A DNA stretch of 17,075 nt from assembly GCA_036444495.1 (NCBI GenBank), contig JAZGBC010000185.1:1-17075 (forward strand). The letters are read 5' to 3'. The position numbers were made by a program, and so were the translations under genes. Origin of the DNA: JAZGBC01 sp036444495. GTDB taxonomy: Bacteria; Pseudomonadota; Alphaproteobacteria; Kiloniellales; J153. This document shows, one piece after another, positions 6,040-13,665 of this stretch. The number at the start of each line of letters is the position of its first letter. Position 1 is the stretch's first letter. Under the pieces are notes generated by a model. It was not told the origin of the DNA. It saw nothing but the letters and a program-made list of their open reading frames with translations, and did not search any database.

Positions 6040-7379
6040 CGGCGAGCCCCCTTGAGCTTGGACTTCTTGATCAGGCCCTCGTACTGGTGCGCCAGCAAGT
6101 GCGAGTGGATCTGGCCCACCGTGTCCATGGTCACCGAGACCACGATGAGCAGGCTGGTGCCGCCGAAGTAGAAAGGCACCGAAAACCTGGAGATCAGAAT
6201 CTCCGGCAGCAGGCAGACCAGCGAGAGATACATCGCGCCCACGGTGGTCAGGCGCAGCAGGATGAAGCGCAGGTGCTCTTCCGTGTTGGCGCCGGGCCGG
6301 ATGCCCGGAATGAACCCGCCCTGCTTTTTCAGGTTATCGGCCGTGTCCGCCGGATTGAACACGACGCTGGTGTAGAAGTAAGTGAAAAAGACGATCAGGC
6401 CCACGTAGATAAACAGGTACGCCGGCTGGCCCCGGCCCATAAGCGAGCTCACCCAACCCAGCCAGTCCGGCCCGCCGCCGCCCGCGAAGCCGACGACGGT
6501 GAGCGGCATCAGGAGCAGCGAGGAGGCGAAGATCGGTGGAATCACGCCCGAGGGGTTGATCTTCATGGGCAGGTGCGTGGACTGTCCGCCGAACATCTTT
6601 TTGCCCACTTGACGCTTGGGGTACTGCACCACGATCCGGCGCTGGGCCCGCTCCATGAACACGATGAAGCTGATGACCGCGACCGCCATGACCAGCAATA
6701 AGATGATGAAAGCGGCCGAAAGGGCGCCGGTCCGGCCCAGCTCCAGGGTGCTGGCCAAAGCGATCGGCAGATTGGCGACGATGCCGGAGAAAATGATCAG
6801 CGAGATCCCGTTGCCCACGCCGCGCTGGGTGATCTGCTCGCCCAGCCACATCAGGAAGATGGTACCGCCGGTCAGGGTGATCACCGTGCTGAAGCGGAAA
6901 TAGAGACCGGGATCGAGCACCGCCGAGCCGCTCGGTCCGCTCGCGCTCTCCAGCCCGACGGCAATGCCGTAGGCCTGCAGGGAGGCCAGGAACACCGTGC
7001 CGTAGCGGGTGTACTGGTTGATCTTTTTGCGCCCGACTTCGCCCTCCTTCTTCAGCGCCTCGATCTTCGGCGAGATGGCGGTCATCAGCTGCATGATGAT
7101 GGCAGCCGAGATATAGGGCATGATGTTGAGCGCGAAGATCGCCATGCGGCCCAGCGCGCCGCCGGCGAACATGTTGAACATGCCCAGAATCCCGCCCGAC
7201 TGCGCCTCGAAGATCTGCTCCATGACGACCGGATCGATCCCGGGCACGGGAATGTAGGTGCCGAAGCGGTAGACGATAAGCGCGGCGAGCGTAAACCAGA
7301 TACGCTTCTTCAGCTCGGTCGCCTTGGAAAGCGCCCCGAAGTTGAGGTTCGCTGCGAGCTGCTCGGCGGCGGAAGCCAT
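6036..7379 (-). CDS. secY: Preprotein translocase channel subunit SecY
   Basis: The 447-residue inner-membrane protein is the pore of the SecYEG translocon, working with SecA and with the ribosome/FtsY route. Ten hydrophobic segments can be traced, the first near 28-45 and the last near 403-422. The plug and TM2 region is GGILGMFNMFAGGALGRMAI (62-81). Family signatures visible are GEQITQRGVGNGISLII (180-196), basic cytoplasmic loop KRQVGKKMFGGQSTHLPMKI (255-274), NPADTADNLKKQGGFIPGIR (342-361) and RPGANTEEHL (361-370). Length is normal (E. coli 443). It follows rplO by 14 bp and its stop overlaps the adk start. The secY-adk pairing is widespread in bacteria. Confidence 0.98.
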   Translation of the reverse strand: MASAAEQLAANLNFGALSKATELKKRIWFTLAALIVYRFGTYIPVPGIDPVVMEQIFEAQSGGILGMFNMFAGGALGRMAIFALNIMPYISAAIIMQLMTAISPKIEALKKEGEVGRKKINQYTRYGTVFLASLQAYGIAVGLESASGPSGSAVLDPGLYFRFSTVITLTGGTIFLMWLGEQITQRGVGNGISLIIFSGIVANLPIALASTLELGRTGALSAAFIILLLVMAVAVISFIVFMERAQRRIVVQYPKRQVGKKMFGGQSTHLPMKINPSGVIPPIFASSLLLMPLTVVGFAGGGGPDWLGWVSSLMGRGQPAYLFIYVGLIVFFTYFYTSVVFNPADTADNLKKQGGFIPGIRPGANTEEHLRFILLRLTTVGAMYLSLVCLLPEILISRFSVPFYFGGTSLLIVVSVTMDTVGQIHSHLLAHQYEGLIKKSKLKGARR

Positions 7380-7393
7380 TCAACCTTCCTCGA

Positions 7394-7924
7394 TCAGGCG
7401 CCTTCCGGGGCGCTTTCGGTTGGCCCGGCCGGCGTATCGGCCTTGGTTTTGGCCGGCGTCTTGGCCGGGATGGCCACCGTGAGGCTGCCGCCGGCCTGCT
7501 CCACGGCCGCCACCGCGGCCTTGGAGGCGCCGGCGACCGAGATATTCACTTTGGTCTTCAACTCGCCGTTTGCAAGAAGCCGCACACCGTCGCGGGGATG
7601 CTTCACTACGCCCGCCGCGCTCAGCGCCGCGACGTCAATGGGCTGCTTGGGGTCCAGCTTGCCCGCGTCGATGGCGGCCTGCAGCCGGCCCAGGTTCAGC
7701 ACGACGAAACGGCGGGCAAAGATGTTTTTGAAGCCGCGCTTGGGCAAGCGGCGGTCGAGCGGCATCTGGCCGCCTTCGAAGCCCTTGAGCGCCACGCCGC
7801 TGCGCGAATTCTGGCCCTTGTGGCCGCGCCCGCAGGTCTTGCCCATGCCCGACCCATTGCCGCGGCCCCGGCGCTTGCGGTCCTTGCGTGCCTTCGCGTT
7901 ATCGGACAAGCGGTTCAGTTTCAT
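7394..7924 (-). CDS. rplO: 50S ribosomal protein L15
   Basis: The 176-residue protein has the L15 N-terminal half MKLNRLSDNAKARKDRKRRG and GRGHKGQNSRSG, with FEGGQMPLDRRLPKRGF at about 49-65. The globular C-terminal half includes VRLLANGELKTKVNISVAGAS and AVEQAGGSLTV. L15 is a late-assembling core protein of the large subunit. The E. coli protein has 144 residues; here about 25 extra residues rich in Ala, Pro and Thr (from about IPAKTPAKTKADTP onward) follow the conserved fold, probably a disordered tail. The spacing of 42 bp from rpmD is among the larger gaps in the cluster and contains AAGGAA about 8 nt before the ATG. Confidence 0.97.
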   Translation of the reverse strand: MKLNRLSDNAKARKDRKRRGRGNGSGMGKTCGRGHKGQNSRSGVALKGFEGGQMPLDRRLPKRGFKNIFARRFVVLNLGRLQAAIDAGKLDPKQPIDVAALSAAGVVKHPRDGVRLLANGELKTKVNISVAGASKAAVAAVEQAGGSLTVAIPAKTPAKTKADTPAGPTESAPEGA

Positions 7925-7966
7925 CGTTCTTGTTCCTTAGAATTTCGGCCCCGGCAGGAAGGCGCG

Positions 7967-8161
7967 TCAGTCCTCGCCCTCGACCCGTATCAGATGGCGC
8001 ACCTTGTCGATCATGCCGCGGACGGCCGGCGTGTCCTCCAGCTCGCGGCTGCGGTTCATCTTATTCAGCCCCAGGCCGATCAGGGTGGCGCGCTGGTCCT
8101 TGGGCCGACCGATCGGGCTCCTGATCTGGGTCACCTTCACTGTCTTGCGCTCGGCAGCCAT
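7967..8161 (-). CDS. rpmD: 50S ribosomal protein L30
   Basis: The 64-residue protein matches bacterial L30: KVTQIRSPIGRPKDQRATLI, GLGLNKMNRSRELEDTPAVR and GMIDKVRHLIRVEGED cover nearly all of it. It is a small alpha/beta protein on the surface of the large subunit. The start ATG lies 5 nt after the rpsE stop, and the order rpsE-rpmD-rplO-secY is the standard spc arrangement. Nothing is unusual in length or composition. Confidence 0.97.
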   Translation of the reverse strand: MAAERKTVKVTQIRSPIGRPKDQRATLIGLGLNKMNRSRELEDTPAVRGMIDKVRHLIRVEGED

Positions 8162-8167
8162 GACTGC

Positions 8168-8740
8168 CTACTCCTGCGTCTCGGCCGCGGCCGCGCGCCG
8201 ATCGCCCTGCAGATCGGAGACCTTCTTGCCGCGGCGCTGGGCGACCATGCGCGGGCTGGCGCTGCGCTTCAGCCCTTCGAAAGCGGCCTTGATCATGTTA
8301 TGCGGATTGGAGCTGCCGATCGATTTGGCCACCACGTCCTGCACGCCAAGCGCCTCGAATATGGCCCGCATGGGACCGCCCGCAATGATCCCAGTGCCCG
8401 CCGAGGCGGAGCGCATGACCACCCGGCCCGCGCCATAGCGCCCGCGAACGTCATGGTGCAGCGTACGGCCCTCGCGCAGCGGGACGCGGACCATGTTGCG
8501 CTTGGCCAGTTCGGTCGCCTTGCGGATGGCCTCGGGAACCTCCCGCGCCTTGCCGTTGCCGAAGCCGGCCCGGCCTCGCCCGTCGCCCACCACCATGAGC
8601 GCGGCGAAACCGAAGCGGCGCCCGCCTTTGACCACCTTGGCCACGCGATTGATGCTGACCAGCTTTTCGACGAGATCGGACTCCTCGCGCGAGCCGCGAT
8701 CGTCCCGCTTGCGCCGCCCGTCTCTTCGGGGTTGTGCCAT
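8168..8740 (-). CDS. rpsE: 30S ribosomal protein S5
   Basis: The 190-residue protein has a basic, hydrophilic N-terminus, then the double-stranded RNA-binding fold (DLVEKLVSINRVAKVVKGGR, FAALMVVGDGRGRAGFGNGK), with the fidelity-related loop, and the C-terminal ribosomal S5 fold (SAGTGIIAGGPMRAIFEALG, DVVAKSIGSSNPHNMIKAAF). S5 acts with S4 and S12 in decoding accuracy and mRNA unwinding at the entry channel. Length is somewhat over the 167 of E. coli because of the N-terminal extension MAQPRRDGRRKRDDRGSREE and an Ala/Glu-rich C-terminus, both common in Alphaproteobacteria. The gene lies 11 bp after rplR and 6 bp before rpmD. Confidence 0.98.
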   Translation of the reverse strand: MAQPRRDGRRKRDDRGSREESDLVEKLVSINRVAKVVKGGRRFGFAALMVVGDGRGRAGFGNGKAREVPEAIRKATELAKRNMVRVPLREGRTLHHDVRGRYGAGRVVMRSASAGTGIIAGGPMRAIFEALGVQDVVAKSIGSSNPHNMIKAAFEGLKRSASPRMVAQRRGKKVSDLQGDRRAAAAETQE

Positions 8741-8751
8741 AGCCTAATCCT

Positions 8752-9114
8752 TCAGAACGCTAAACCGCCCTCGCGTGCGGCCTCGGCCAGCGCCTTGACG
8801 CGGCCGTGATAATGATAACCACCGCGGTCGAAGACCACGTCCTTGACGCCCGCCGCCGCAGCGCGCTCGGCGATCAGCTTGCCGACCTCGGCCGCGGCCG
8901 CCTTGTCGCTGCCCTTGGCCAGCTTGCCTTTCAGCGACTTGTCGATGGAAGAGGCGGCTGCCAGCGTTACCCCGCGCCCGTCGTCGATGACCTGGGCGTA
9001 GATATGCTTGCTCGAACGGAACACGCTCAGGCGCACACGGCCCCGGCCCTTCCGCTTGATGTTGCCGCGCACCCGGTTCTTCCGGCGCGCGCTCAAATCC
9101 TTGGCGCTCGACAT
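8752..9114 (-). CDS. rplR: 50S ribosomal protein L18
   Basis: The 120-residue protein begins MSSAKDLSARRKNRVRGNIK and has RVRLSVFRSSKHIYAQVIDD, a hallmark, and the ending VVFDRGGYHYHGRVKALAEA. L18 binds 5S rRNA with L5 and anchors it in the central protuberance. The reading frame is open for 49 codons further upstream, but that part overlaps rplF and has no L18 similarity. The chosen ATG is 4 nt after the rplF stop, the usual tight spacing, and gives the normal family length (E. coli 117). Confidence 0.97.
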   Translation of the reverse strand: MSSAKDLSARRKNRVRGNIKRKGRGRVRLSVFRSSKHIYAQVIDDGRGVTLAAASSIDKSLKGKLAKGSDKAAAAEVGKLIAERAAAAGVKDVVFDRGGYHYHGRVKALAEAAREGGLAF

Positions 9115-9118
9115 GGCC

Positions 9119-9652
9119 TTACTTCTTCTTCCCTTCCTTGCGCAGGATGATCTCATCCGCGTACTTGATTCCCTTGCCCTTGTATGGCTCGGGCTTGCGG
9201 AAAGCGCGAATCTCGGCCGCGACCTGGCCGACCTGCTGCTTATCGGCGCCGGAGATCGCAATGTTGGTGGGCTTTTCGCATTTGATCGCGATCCCTTCGG
9301 GGATCGGATAATTGATTTCGTGGCTGTAGCCGAGCTGCAGGTTCAGGCTGTTGCCCTGCACCGCCGCCCGGTAGCCCACGCCGTTGATCTCGAGCCGCTT
9401 GGCAAAGCCCTCCGAAACCCCGATCACCATGGATTGGATACGCGAGCGCGCCGTGCCCCACATGGCGCGGGAGCGTTTCGACTCGCTGGTCGGCTGGACC
9501 ACCACCTTGCCCTCCTCGAGCGCAACCGAGACATCGTCGGTTGCCTCGTAGGAGAGCTGGCCCAGCTTGCCCTTGGCGGTGATCATCCGGCCGCTGATTG
9601 CGACCTCGACTCCGCTCGGCACTTCCACGGGATGTTTGCCCACGCGCGACAT
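9119..9652 (-). CDS. rplF: 50S ribosomal protein L6
   Basis: The 177-residue protein equals the E. coli length. It begins MSRVGKHPVEVPSGVEVAIS and has two repeated L6 folds; the N-terminal one includes MWGTARSRIQSMVIGVSEGF, and the C-terminal one has GYSHEINYPIPEGI and the signature KPEPYKGKGIKYADEII. L6 binds rRNA helix 97 and lies near the sarcin-ricin loop and the factor-binding site. It is 13 bp after rpsH and 4 bp before rplR. Confidence 0.98.
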   Translation of the reverse strand: MSRVGKHPVEVPSGVEVAISGRMITAKGKLGQLSYEATDDVSVALEEGKVVVQPTSESKRSRAMWGTARSRIQSMVIGVSEGFAKRLEINGVGYRAAVQGNSLNLQLGYSHEINYPIPEGIAIKCEKPTNIAISGADKQQVGQVAAEIRAFRKPEPYKGKGIKYADEIILRKEGKKK

Positions 9653-9665
9653 AATCGTCAGTCCT

Positions 9666-10064
9666 CTAGAACACCCGGCACAGGACCTCGCCGCCTACAT
9701 TGGCGGCGCGGGCTTCCTGGTCCGACAAGACGCCCCGCGGCGTGGACAGGATGGTGATGCCCAAGCCACTGTAATAAGTCGGTAATTCCTTGATTTTCGA
9801 GTACACCCGCTGGCCCGGCCGGGAGATGCGGGAGATCTCCTGAATGACCGGCGCGCCGTCGTGGTACTTGAGTTCGATCTCCAGCTCGGCCAGGCCGGGA
9901 CGCAGCTCGTGCTTGCTGAAACCGCGAATATAACCCTCGCGCTGGAGCACATCGAGCACGTTGGAGCGCAGCTTGGAAGCCGGCGCCCGCACTCTCGACT
10001 TGCCCACCCGCTGGCCGTTGCGTATGCGGGTCAGCATATCTGCCAAAGGATCGCTCATCGCCAT
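9666..10064 (-). CDS. rpsH: 30S ribosomal protein S8
   Basis: The 132-residue protein starts MAMSDPLADMLTRIRNGQRV and ends with STPRGVLSDQEARAANVGGE and a short hydrophobic tail, both S8 signatures. S8 is a primary 16S rRNA binder that organises the central domain. The first of two in-frame Met codons was chosen because AAGGGG lies about 10 nt upstream of it and 16 nt from the second; the difference is two residues. In E. coli S8 represses the spc operon by binding near the rplE start; the 12-nt rplX-rplE spacer here shows no obvious copy of such a site by eye. Confidence 0.98.
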   Translation of the reverse strand: MAMSDPLADMLTRIRNGQRVGKSRVRAPASKLRSNVLDVLQREGYIRGFSKHELRPGLAELEIELKYHDGAPVIQEISRISRPGQRVYSKIKELPTYYSGLGITILSTPRGVLSDQEARAANVGGEVLCRVF

Positions 10065-10084
10065 CGCGCGTGTTCCCCTTCTTC

Positions 10085-10390
10085 CTACCAGCTCGACTTC
10101 ACCATGCCGGGAATCTGGCCGATAGAGGCCAGATCGCGCAGCGCGATACGGGACAGCTTGAGCTTGCGGTAATAGCCGCGCGGCCGGCCGCTCAGCAAGC
10201 AGCGGTTCCGGATTCGCACCGGGGCGCCGTTGCGCGGCAACTTGGCCAGCTTGAGGTAGGCCTGGAAGCGTTCCTCGGGCGGCAACGAACGGTCGCGTGC
10301 GGTCTCCCTAAGGCGCGTGCGCTTGGCGGCCTGGTTCTTCGCCATCCGTATGCGTTTCAGGTTTCGATTAATGGCGCTCTTCTTGGCCAT
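10085..10390 (-). CDS. rpsN: 30S ribosomal protein S14, zinc-free (C-minus) long form
   Basis: The 101-residue protein starts MAKKSAINRNLKRIRMAKNQ and has LPRNGAPVRIRNRCLLSGRP, RGYYRKLKLSRIALRDLA and the ending GQIPGMVKSSW, all typical. It contains one cysteine and no CxxC pairs, so it is the zinc-independent form, as in E. coli (101 residues) and unlike the short zinc form of Firmicutes. S14 assembles late in the head of the small subunit near the A site. It lies 25 bp after rplE and 20 bp before rpsH. Confidence 0.98.
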   Translation of the reverse strand: MAKKSAINRNLKRIRMAKNQAAKRTRLRETARDRSLPPEERFQAYLKLAKLPRNGAPVRIRNRCLLSGRPRGYYRKLKLSRIALRDLASIGQIPGMVKSSW

Positions 10391-10415
10391 GGCTCTCCCG
10401 TTCCTTATGCGCCGC

Positions 10416-10958
10416 TCAATCGGTGAACGGCATGTCGAAGCCCTTGAGCAGGACCCTGGCTTCCTCGTCCGTCTTGGCCGTGGTGCAGATCACGACGTCC
10501 ATTCCGCGGATTTCTCCGACCTCGTCGTAATTGATTTCCGGGAACACGATCTGCTCCTTCAATCCCAACGCGAAATTGCCGCGCCCGTCGAACGACTTGG
10601 GCGAGATGCCGCGGAAGTCGCGCACGCGCGGCAGCGCGATGGTGACCAAGCGATCGAGAAACTCGTACATGCGCGTCTGGCGCAAGGTGACCTTGCAGCC
10701 GACCGGCATGCCCTCGCGCAGCTTGTAGGTAGCGATCGATTTCTTGGCGCGGGTCACGACCGGCCTCTGGCCCGCGATCAGCGTGAGCTCGGCCGCCGCC
10801 TGCTGGACCTTCTTCGCGTCCACCACGCCTTCGCCGACGCCCATGTTGACGACGATCTTCTCGAGGCGCGGCACCTGCATGGCGTTCTTGTACTTGAACT
10901 CCTCTATCAGGGCCGGCTTCACGACCGTCTCGTAAAGCTCTTTCAGGCGCGCTTTCAT
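10416..10958 (-). CDS. rplE: 50S ribosomal protein L5
   Basis: The 180-residue protein has KNAMQVPRLEKIVVNMGVGE near the start, RPVVTRAKKSIATYKLREGM and PVGCKVTLRQTRMYEFLDRL in the middle, and the signature FRGISPKSFDGRGNFALGLK with EQIVFPEINYDEV after it. L5 binds 5S rRNA together with L18, and contacts P-site tRNA and S13 across the subunit bridge. Length is near the E. coli 179. It follows rplX by 12 nt, AGGGG being 7 nt before the ATG. Confidence 0.98.
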   Translation of the reverse strand: MKARLKELYETVVKPALIEEFKYKNAMQVPRLEKIVVNMGVGEGVVDAKKVQQAAAELTLIAGQRPVVTRAKKSIATYKLREGMPVGCKVTLRQTRMYEFLDRLVTIALPRVRDFRGISPKSFDGRGNFALGLKEQIVFPEINYDEVGEIRGMDVVICTTAKTDEEARVLLKGFDMPFTD

Positions 10959-10970
10959 GTTCCAGCCCCT

Positions 10971-11294
10971 CTACAGATCGATCGCTTCGCCGGAGCGCCT
11001 GGCGATGCGCACCTTGCGGCCGCCCTTGTCCACCTGATAGCCGACGCGCGTCGGCCGGTCCGTCTTGGGATCGATCAGCGCCACGTTGGAAATGTGAATC
11101 GGCAACTCCTTCTCGATGATCCCGCCCGGATCGCCCGGTGTCGGGCTCTGATGGCGCTTGACCTTGTTGACGCCCTGCACCAATACCCGCAACCTCTTGG
11201 GCAGGACCTTCAGCACCTCGCCGCTCCTGCCCTTGTCGCGTCCGGTGATCACCGTGACGCGGTCGCCCTTCCTGATCTTGAACTTCACCGCCAT
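10971..11294 (-). CDS. rplX: 50S ribosomal protein L24
   Basis: The 107-residue protein starts MAVKFKIRKGDRVTVITGRD followed by KGRSGEVLKV, the KOW motif that defines L24. VNKVKRHQSPTPGDPGGIIE and HISNVALIDPKTDRPTRVGY are also typical. L24 is one of the two assembly initiators of the large subunit and sits near the tunnel exit. A longer in-frame reading extends upstream into rplN and is not part of the gene. The ATG shares one base with the rplN stop (TGATG), so the two are translationally coupled. Confidence 0.97.
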   Translation of the reverse strand: MAVKFKIRKGDRVTVITGRDKGRSGEVLKVLPKRLRVLVQGVNKVKRHQSPTPGDPGGIIEKELPIHISNVALIDPKTDRPTRVGYQVDKGGRKVRIARRSGEAIDL

Positions 11295-11662
11295 CACAAC
11301 ACCTCGGGCGCCAGCGAGATAATCTTCATGAACTTCTTGGCCCTGAGCTCGCGGGTCACGGGGCCGAAGATACGCGTGCCGATGGGCTCGCCCTGGGGGC
11401 TGATCAGGACCGCCGCGTTCTTGTCGAAGCGGATGACGCTGCCATCGTCGCGCCGAATCTCCTTGGCCGTGCGCACGACGACCGCCCGGTGGATATCGCC
11501 CTTTTTCACGCGGCCGCGCGGGATGGCCTCCTTGACGCTGACCACGATGACGTCGCCGATACCGGCGGACTTGCGCTTGGAGCCGCCCAGCACCTTGATG
11601 CACTGGACCCGGCGGGCGCCGGAGTTGTCGGCGACGTCGAGCTGTGTCTGCATCTGAATCAT
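11294..11662 (-). CDS. rplN: 50S ribosomal protein L14
   Basis: The 122-residue protein equals the family length. It starts MIQMQTQLDVADNSGARRVQ and has SVKEAIPRGRVKKGDIHRAV and the ending TRELRAKKFMKIISLAPEVL. L14 lies at the subunit interface (bridges B5 and B8) and is the docking site of the silencing factor RsfS. The frame is open 17 codons further upstream, but those overlap rpsQ and have no family similarity. It is the first gene of the spc cluster in E. coli; here only 22 bp separate it from rpsQ, too little for an evident separate promoter. Confidence 0.98.
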   Translation of the reverse strand: MIQMQTQLDVADNSGARRVQCIKVLGGSKRKSAGIGDVIVVSVKEAIPRGRVKKGDIHRAVVVRTAKEIRRDDGSVIRFDKNAAVLISPQGEPIGTRIFGPVTRELRAKKFMKIISLAPEVL

Positions 11663-11684
11663 GGCTGGCTGCTCCCGCTGGGCC

Positions 11685-11930
11685 CTAGGCCGATCCGGCC
11701 TCGGCGCCGACAACCTTCCAGGTTTTACTCTTGGAGATTGGGCGGCATTCCTCGATACGCACCAAGTCGCCGATCTTGTGGCTATTGTCCGCGTCGTGGG
11801 CGCGGTACTTCTTGGAACGCCTGATGATCTTCTTGTAAAGCGGATGCATGACCCGGCGCTCGACCAAGACGGTAATCGTCTTGTCGGCCTTGTCGCTGAC
11901 CACCACTCCTCTCAAGACACGACGGGGCAT
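11685..11930 (-). CDS. rpsQ: 30S ribosomal protein S17
   Basis: The 81-residue protein starts MPRRVLRGVVVSDKADKTIT and has VERRVMHPLYKKIIRRSKKY, then AHDADNSHKIGDLVRIEECR and PISKSKTWKVV, all S17 signatures. It is a primary 16S rRNA-binding OB-fold protein. The frame continues 19 codons upstream over the end of rpmC, without family similarity; the ATG chosen gives the normal length (E. coli 84) and lies 13 nt after the rpmC stop. It closes the S10 cluster. Confidence 0.97.
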   Translation of the reverse strand: MPRRVLRGVVVSDKADKTITVLVERRVMHPLYKKIIRRSKKYRAHDADNSHKIGDLVRIEECRPISKSKTWKVVGAEAGSA

Positions 11931-11943
11931 GGTTTGCGGTCTC

Positions 11944-12141
11944 CTAAGATACGGCCTGCCGCATATCGCGCAGGATCGTCTTGACACGGGCGATGCCGCG
12001 GCGCACCTCGCGCGCGCGCGCCGTGTTCTCCAGCTGGCCGCTGGCCTTCTGGAAGCGCAGGTTGAACTGCTCCTTGCGCAAATCCATGAGCGTATCCTGC
12101 AGCTCGTCGGCGGTTTTGCTTCTGAGGTCGGCGGCCTTCAC
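11944..12141 (-). CDS. rpmC: 50S ribosomal protein L29
   Basis: The 65-residue protein is a two-helix hairpin: MKAADLRSKTADELQDTLMD, then LRKEQFNLRFQKASGQLENT and REVRRGIARVKTILRDM, which is the L29 pattern. L29 lies beside L23 at the tunnel exit. The start is GTG (12141-12139), 4 nt after the rplP stop, and gives exactly the conserved N-terminus. The order rplP-rpmC-rpsQ is standard. Confidence 0.97.
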   Translation of the reverse strand: MKAADLRSKTADELQDTLMDLRKEQFNLRFQKASGQLENTARAREVRRGIARVKTILRDMRQAVS

Positions 12142-12145
12142 CGGT

Positions 12146-12565
12146 CTAGCCCTCCTCGCTCAAGCGGCTGATGAACTTGGTCTTGACGGGCAGCTTGGCG
12201 GAAGCCAGCGTGAAGGCCTCGCGCGCCAGATCCTTGGACACGCCGTCCAGCTCGAACATGATGCGGCCCGGCTTGACCCGCACGGCCCACCATTCGGGGT
12301 TGCCCTTGCCCTTGCCCTGGCGCACCTCGGCCGGCTTCTGCGAGACGGGCACGTCGGGGAAGACCCGGATCCACAGCTTGCCGACGCGCTTCATGTGGCG
12401 CGTGATGGTGCGCCGCGCGGCCTCGATCTGGCGCGCCGAGACGCGGCCCGGGCTCATCGCCTTGAGGCCGTAGGCGCCGAAGTTGAGCGCATAGCCGGCC
12501 TTGGCGTGGCCGTGGATGCGCCCCTTGTGGGCCTTGCGGTATTTGGTCCGCTTTGGCTGTAACAT
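12146..12565 (-). CDS. rplP: 50S ribosomal protein L16
   Basis: The 139-residue protein starts MLQPKRTKYRKAHKGRIHGH and has FGAYGLKAMSPGRVSARQIE, ARRTITRHMKRVGKLWIRVF and RQGKGKGNPEWWAVRVKPGR, all L16 signatures. The Arg in the RQGKGKG loop corresponds to Arg81 hydroxylated in E. coli by RoxA/YcfD; whether this organism has that enzyme cannot be seen here. L16 organises the A-site region of the large subunit. It is 37 bp after rpsC, the largest gap in the S10 cluster, with no promoter recognised. Confidence 0.98.
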   Translation of the reverse strand: MLQPKRTKYRKAHKGRIHGHAKAGYALNFGAYGLKAMSPGRVSARQIEAARRTITRHMKRVGKLWIRVFPDVPVSQKPAEVRQGKGKGNPEWWAVRVKPGRIMFELDGVSKDLAREAFTLASAKLPVKTKFISRLSEEG

Positions 12566-12602
12566 GGCTTACTCGTCCTCGCTGAACCCGGGCGCCTTGG
12601 CG

Positions 12603-13280
12603 CTAGCGGGTCTGATGCGTCTCCTTCAGGCGATTTTCATGGGCCATGGGGTCGTGCTCCATGATCTCGCCCTTGAAGACCCAGACCTTGACCCCGCAGG
12701 TGCCGTAGGTCGTCTTGGCGGTGGCCTCGCCGTAGTCCACGTCGGCGCGCAGGGTGTGCAGAGGCACGCGGCCCTCGCGGTACCACTCGGTGCGCGCGAT
12801 CTCTGCGCCGCCCAAGCGGCCGCCGCATTGGATCCGGATGCCCAGCGCGCCCAGGCGCATGGCGGATTGCACCGCGCGCTTCATGGCGCGCCGGAAGGCG
12901 ACCCGGCGTTCGAGCTGGCTGGAAATGTTCTCGGCCACCAGCTTGGCGTCGATCTCCGGCTTGCGGATCTCGACGATGTTCAGGTGCAGGTCGCTGCTGG
13001 TCATCTTCTGCAGTTCGCTGCGCAGCTTCTCGATATCCGCGCCCTTCTTGCCGATGACCACGCCCGGCCGCGCCGTGTGGATGGTGATCCGCGCCTTCTT
13101 GGCCGGGCGTTCGATGATGATGCGCGACACTCCGGCCTGCTGCAGCCGCTGGTGCAGGAACTTGCGGATGGCCAGGTCCTCGTGCAGCAGGTCGCTGTAG
13201 TTGGAGTCCGCGTACCAGCGCGAGTCCCAGGTCCGGTTGATGCCGAGCCGCAGCCCGATCGGATTGACTTTCTGACCCAT
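12603..13280 (-). CDS. rpsC: 30S ribosomal protein S3
   Basis: The 225-residue protein starts MGQKVNPIGLRLGINRTWDS. A KH domain follows with the RNA-binding loop VVIGKKGADIEKL (about 74-86). The C-terminal domain has RRAMKRAVQSAMRLGALGIR and SGRLGGAEIAR-like GGRLGGAEIARTEW, then TYGTCGVKVWVFKGEI, as expected. S3 forms the mRNA entry tunnel with S4 and S5 and takes part in helicase activity. The ATG shares one base with the rplV stop (TAATG), so the genes are coupled. The length is slightly below E. coli (233) because the tail is short. Confidence 0.98.
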   Translation of the reverse strand: MGQKVNPIGLRLGINRTWDSRWYADSNYSDLLHEDLAIRKFLHQRLQQAGVSRIIIERPAKKARITIHTARPGVVIGKKGADIEKLRSELQKMTSSDLHLNIVEIRKPEIDAKLVAENISSQLERRVAFRRAMKRAVQSAMRLGALGIRIQCGGRLGGAEIARTEWYREGRVPLHTLRADVDYGEATAKTTYGTCGVKVWVFKGEIMEHDPMAHENRLKETHQTR

Positions 13281-13660
13281 TAGGCTCTTTCCTCGCGTTC
13301 GCGCACCACTAGCGTGATCGTGCTGAAGGGCTTGATAATTGGCCCCGCCCGGCCCCGGGCGCGGGGCCGGAAGCGCTTGATGACGAAGGCTTTTCCCACC
13401 GTCGCCTCGGCCACATAGAGCCGGTCCACGTCGAGCTGATGATTGTTTTCCGCGTTGGCGATCGCGGACTGCAGCACTTTCCTGACCTCGCCGGCGATGC
13501 GCCGCTTGGAGAAGGTGAGTTCGGAGAGCGCGGCCTCCGCGCTCTTGCCGCGGATCGTCTGAGCCACGAGGTTCAACTTCTGCGAGCTAGTGCGCAGATT
13601 CTGCCCGATGGCCTTGGCCTCGTTGTCCTTCAGGCGGCGCGGATGCTTCGGCTTGCCCAT
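13280..13660 (-). CDS. rplV: 50S ribosomal protein L22
   Basis: The 126-residue protein starts MGKPKHPRRLKDNEAKAIGQ, typical of Alphaproteobacteria, and has QKLNLVAQTIRGKSAEAALS, VRKVLQSAIANAENNHQLDV and RFRPRARGRAGPIIKPFSTI. The extended beta-hairpin around that last segment lines the peptide exit tunnel, where macrolide-resistance changes are known in other bacteria; no such change is evident. A much longer in-frame reading upstream covers rpsS and the end of rplB and is spurious. The start is 5 nt after the rpsS stop. Confidence 0.97.
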   Translation of the reverse strand: MGKPKHPRRLKDNEAKAIGQNLRTSSQKLNLVAQTIRGKSAEAALSELTFSKRRIAGEVRKVLQSAIANAENNHQLDVDRLYVAEATVGKAFVIKRFRPRARGRAGPIIKPFSTITLVVREREERA

Positions 13661-13665
13661 GGCGC

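Noticed and set aside
6334..7383. A 349-codon frame on the minus strand overlapping secY
   Set aside because: It is a shifted frame of secY with Arg/His-rich composition and no membrane segments, while the secY frame encodes ten hydrophobic segments and family signatures.
11295..11603. N-terminal extension of L24
   Set aside because: It is the out-of-frame reading of rplN; the KOW protein begins at MAVKFKIRKG with a TGATG overlap.
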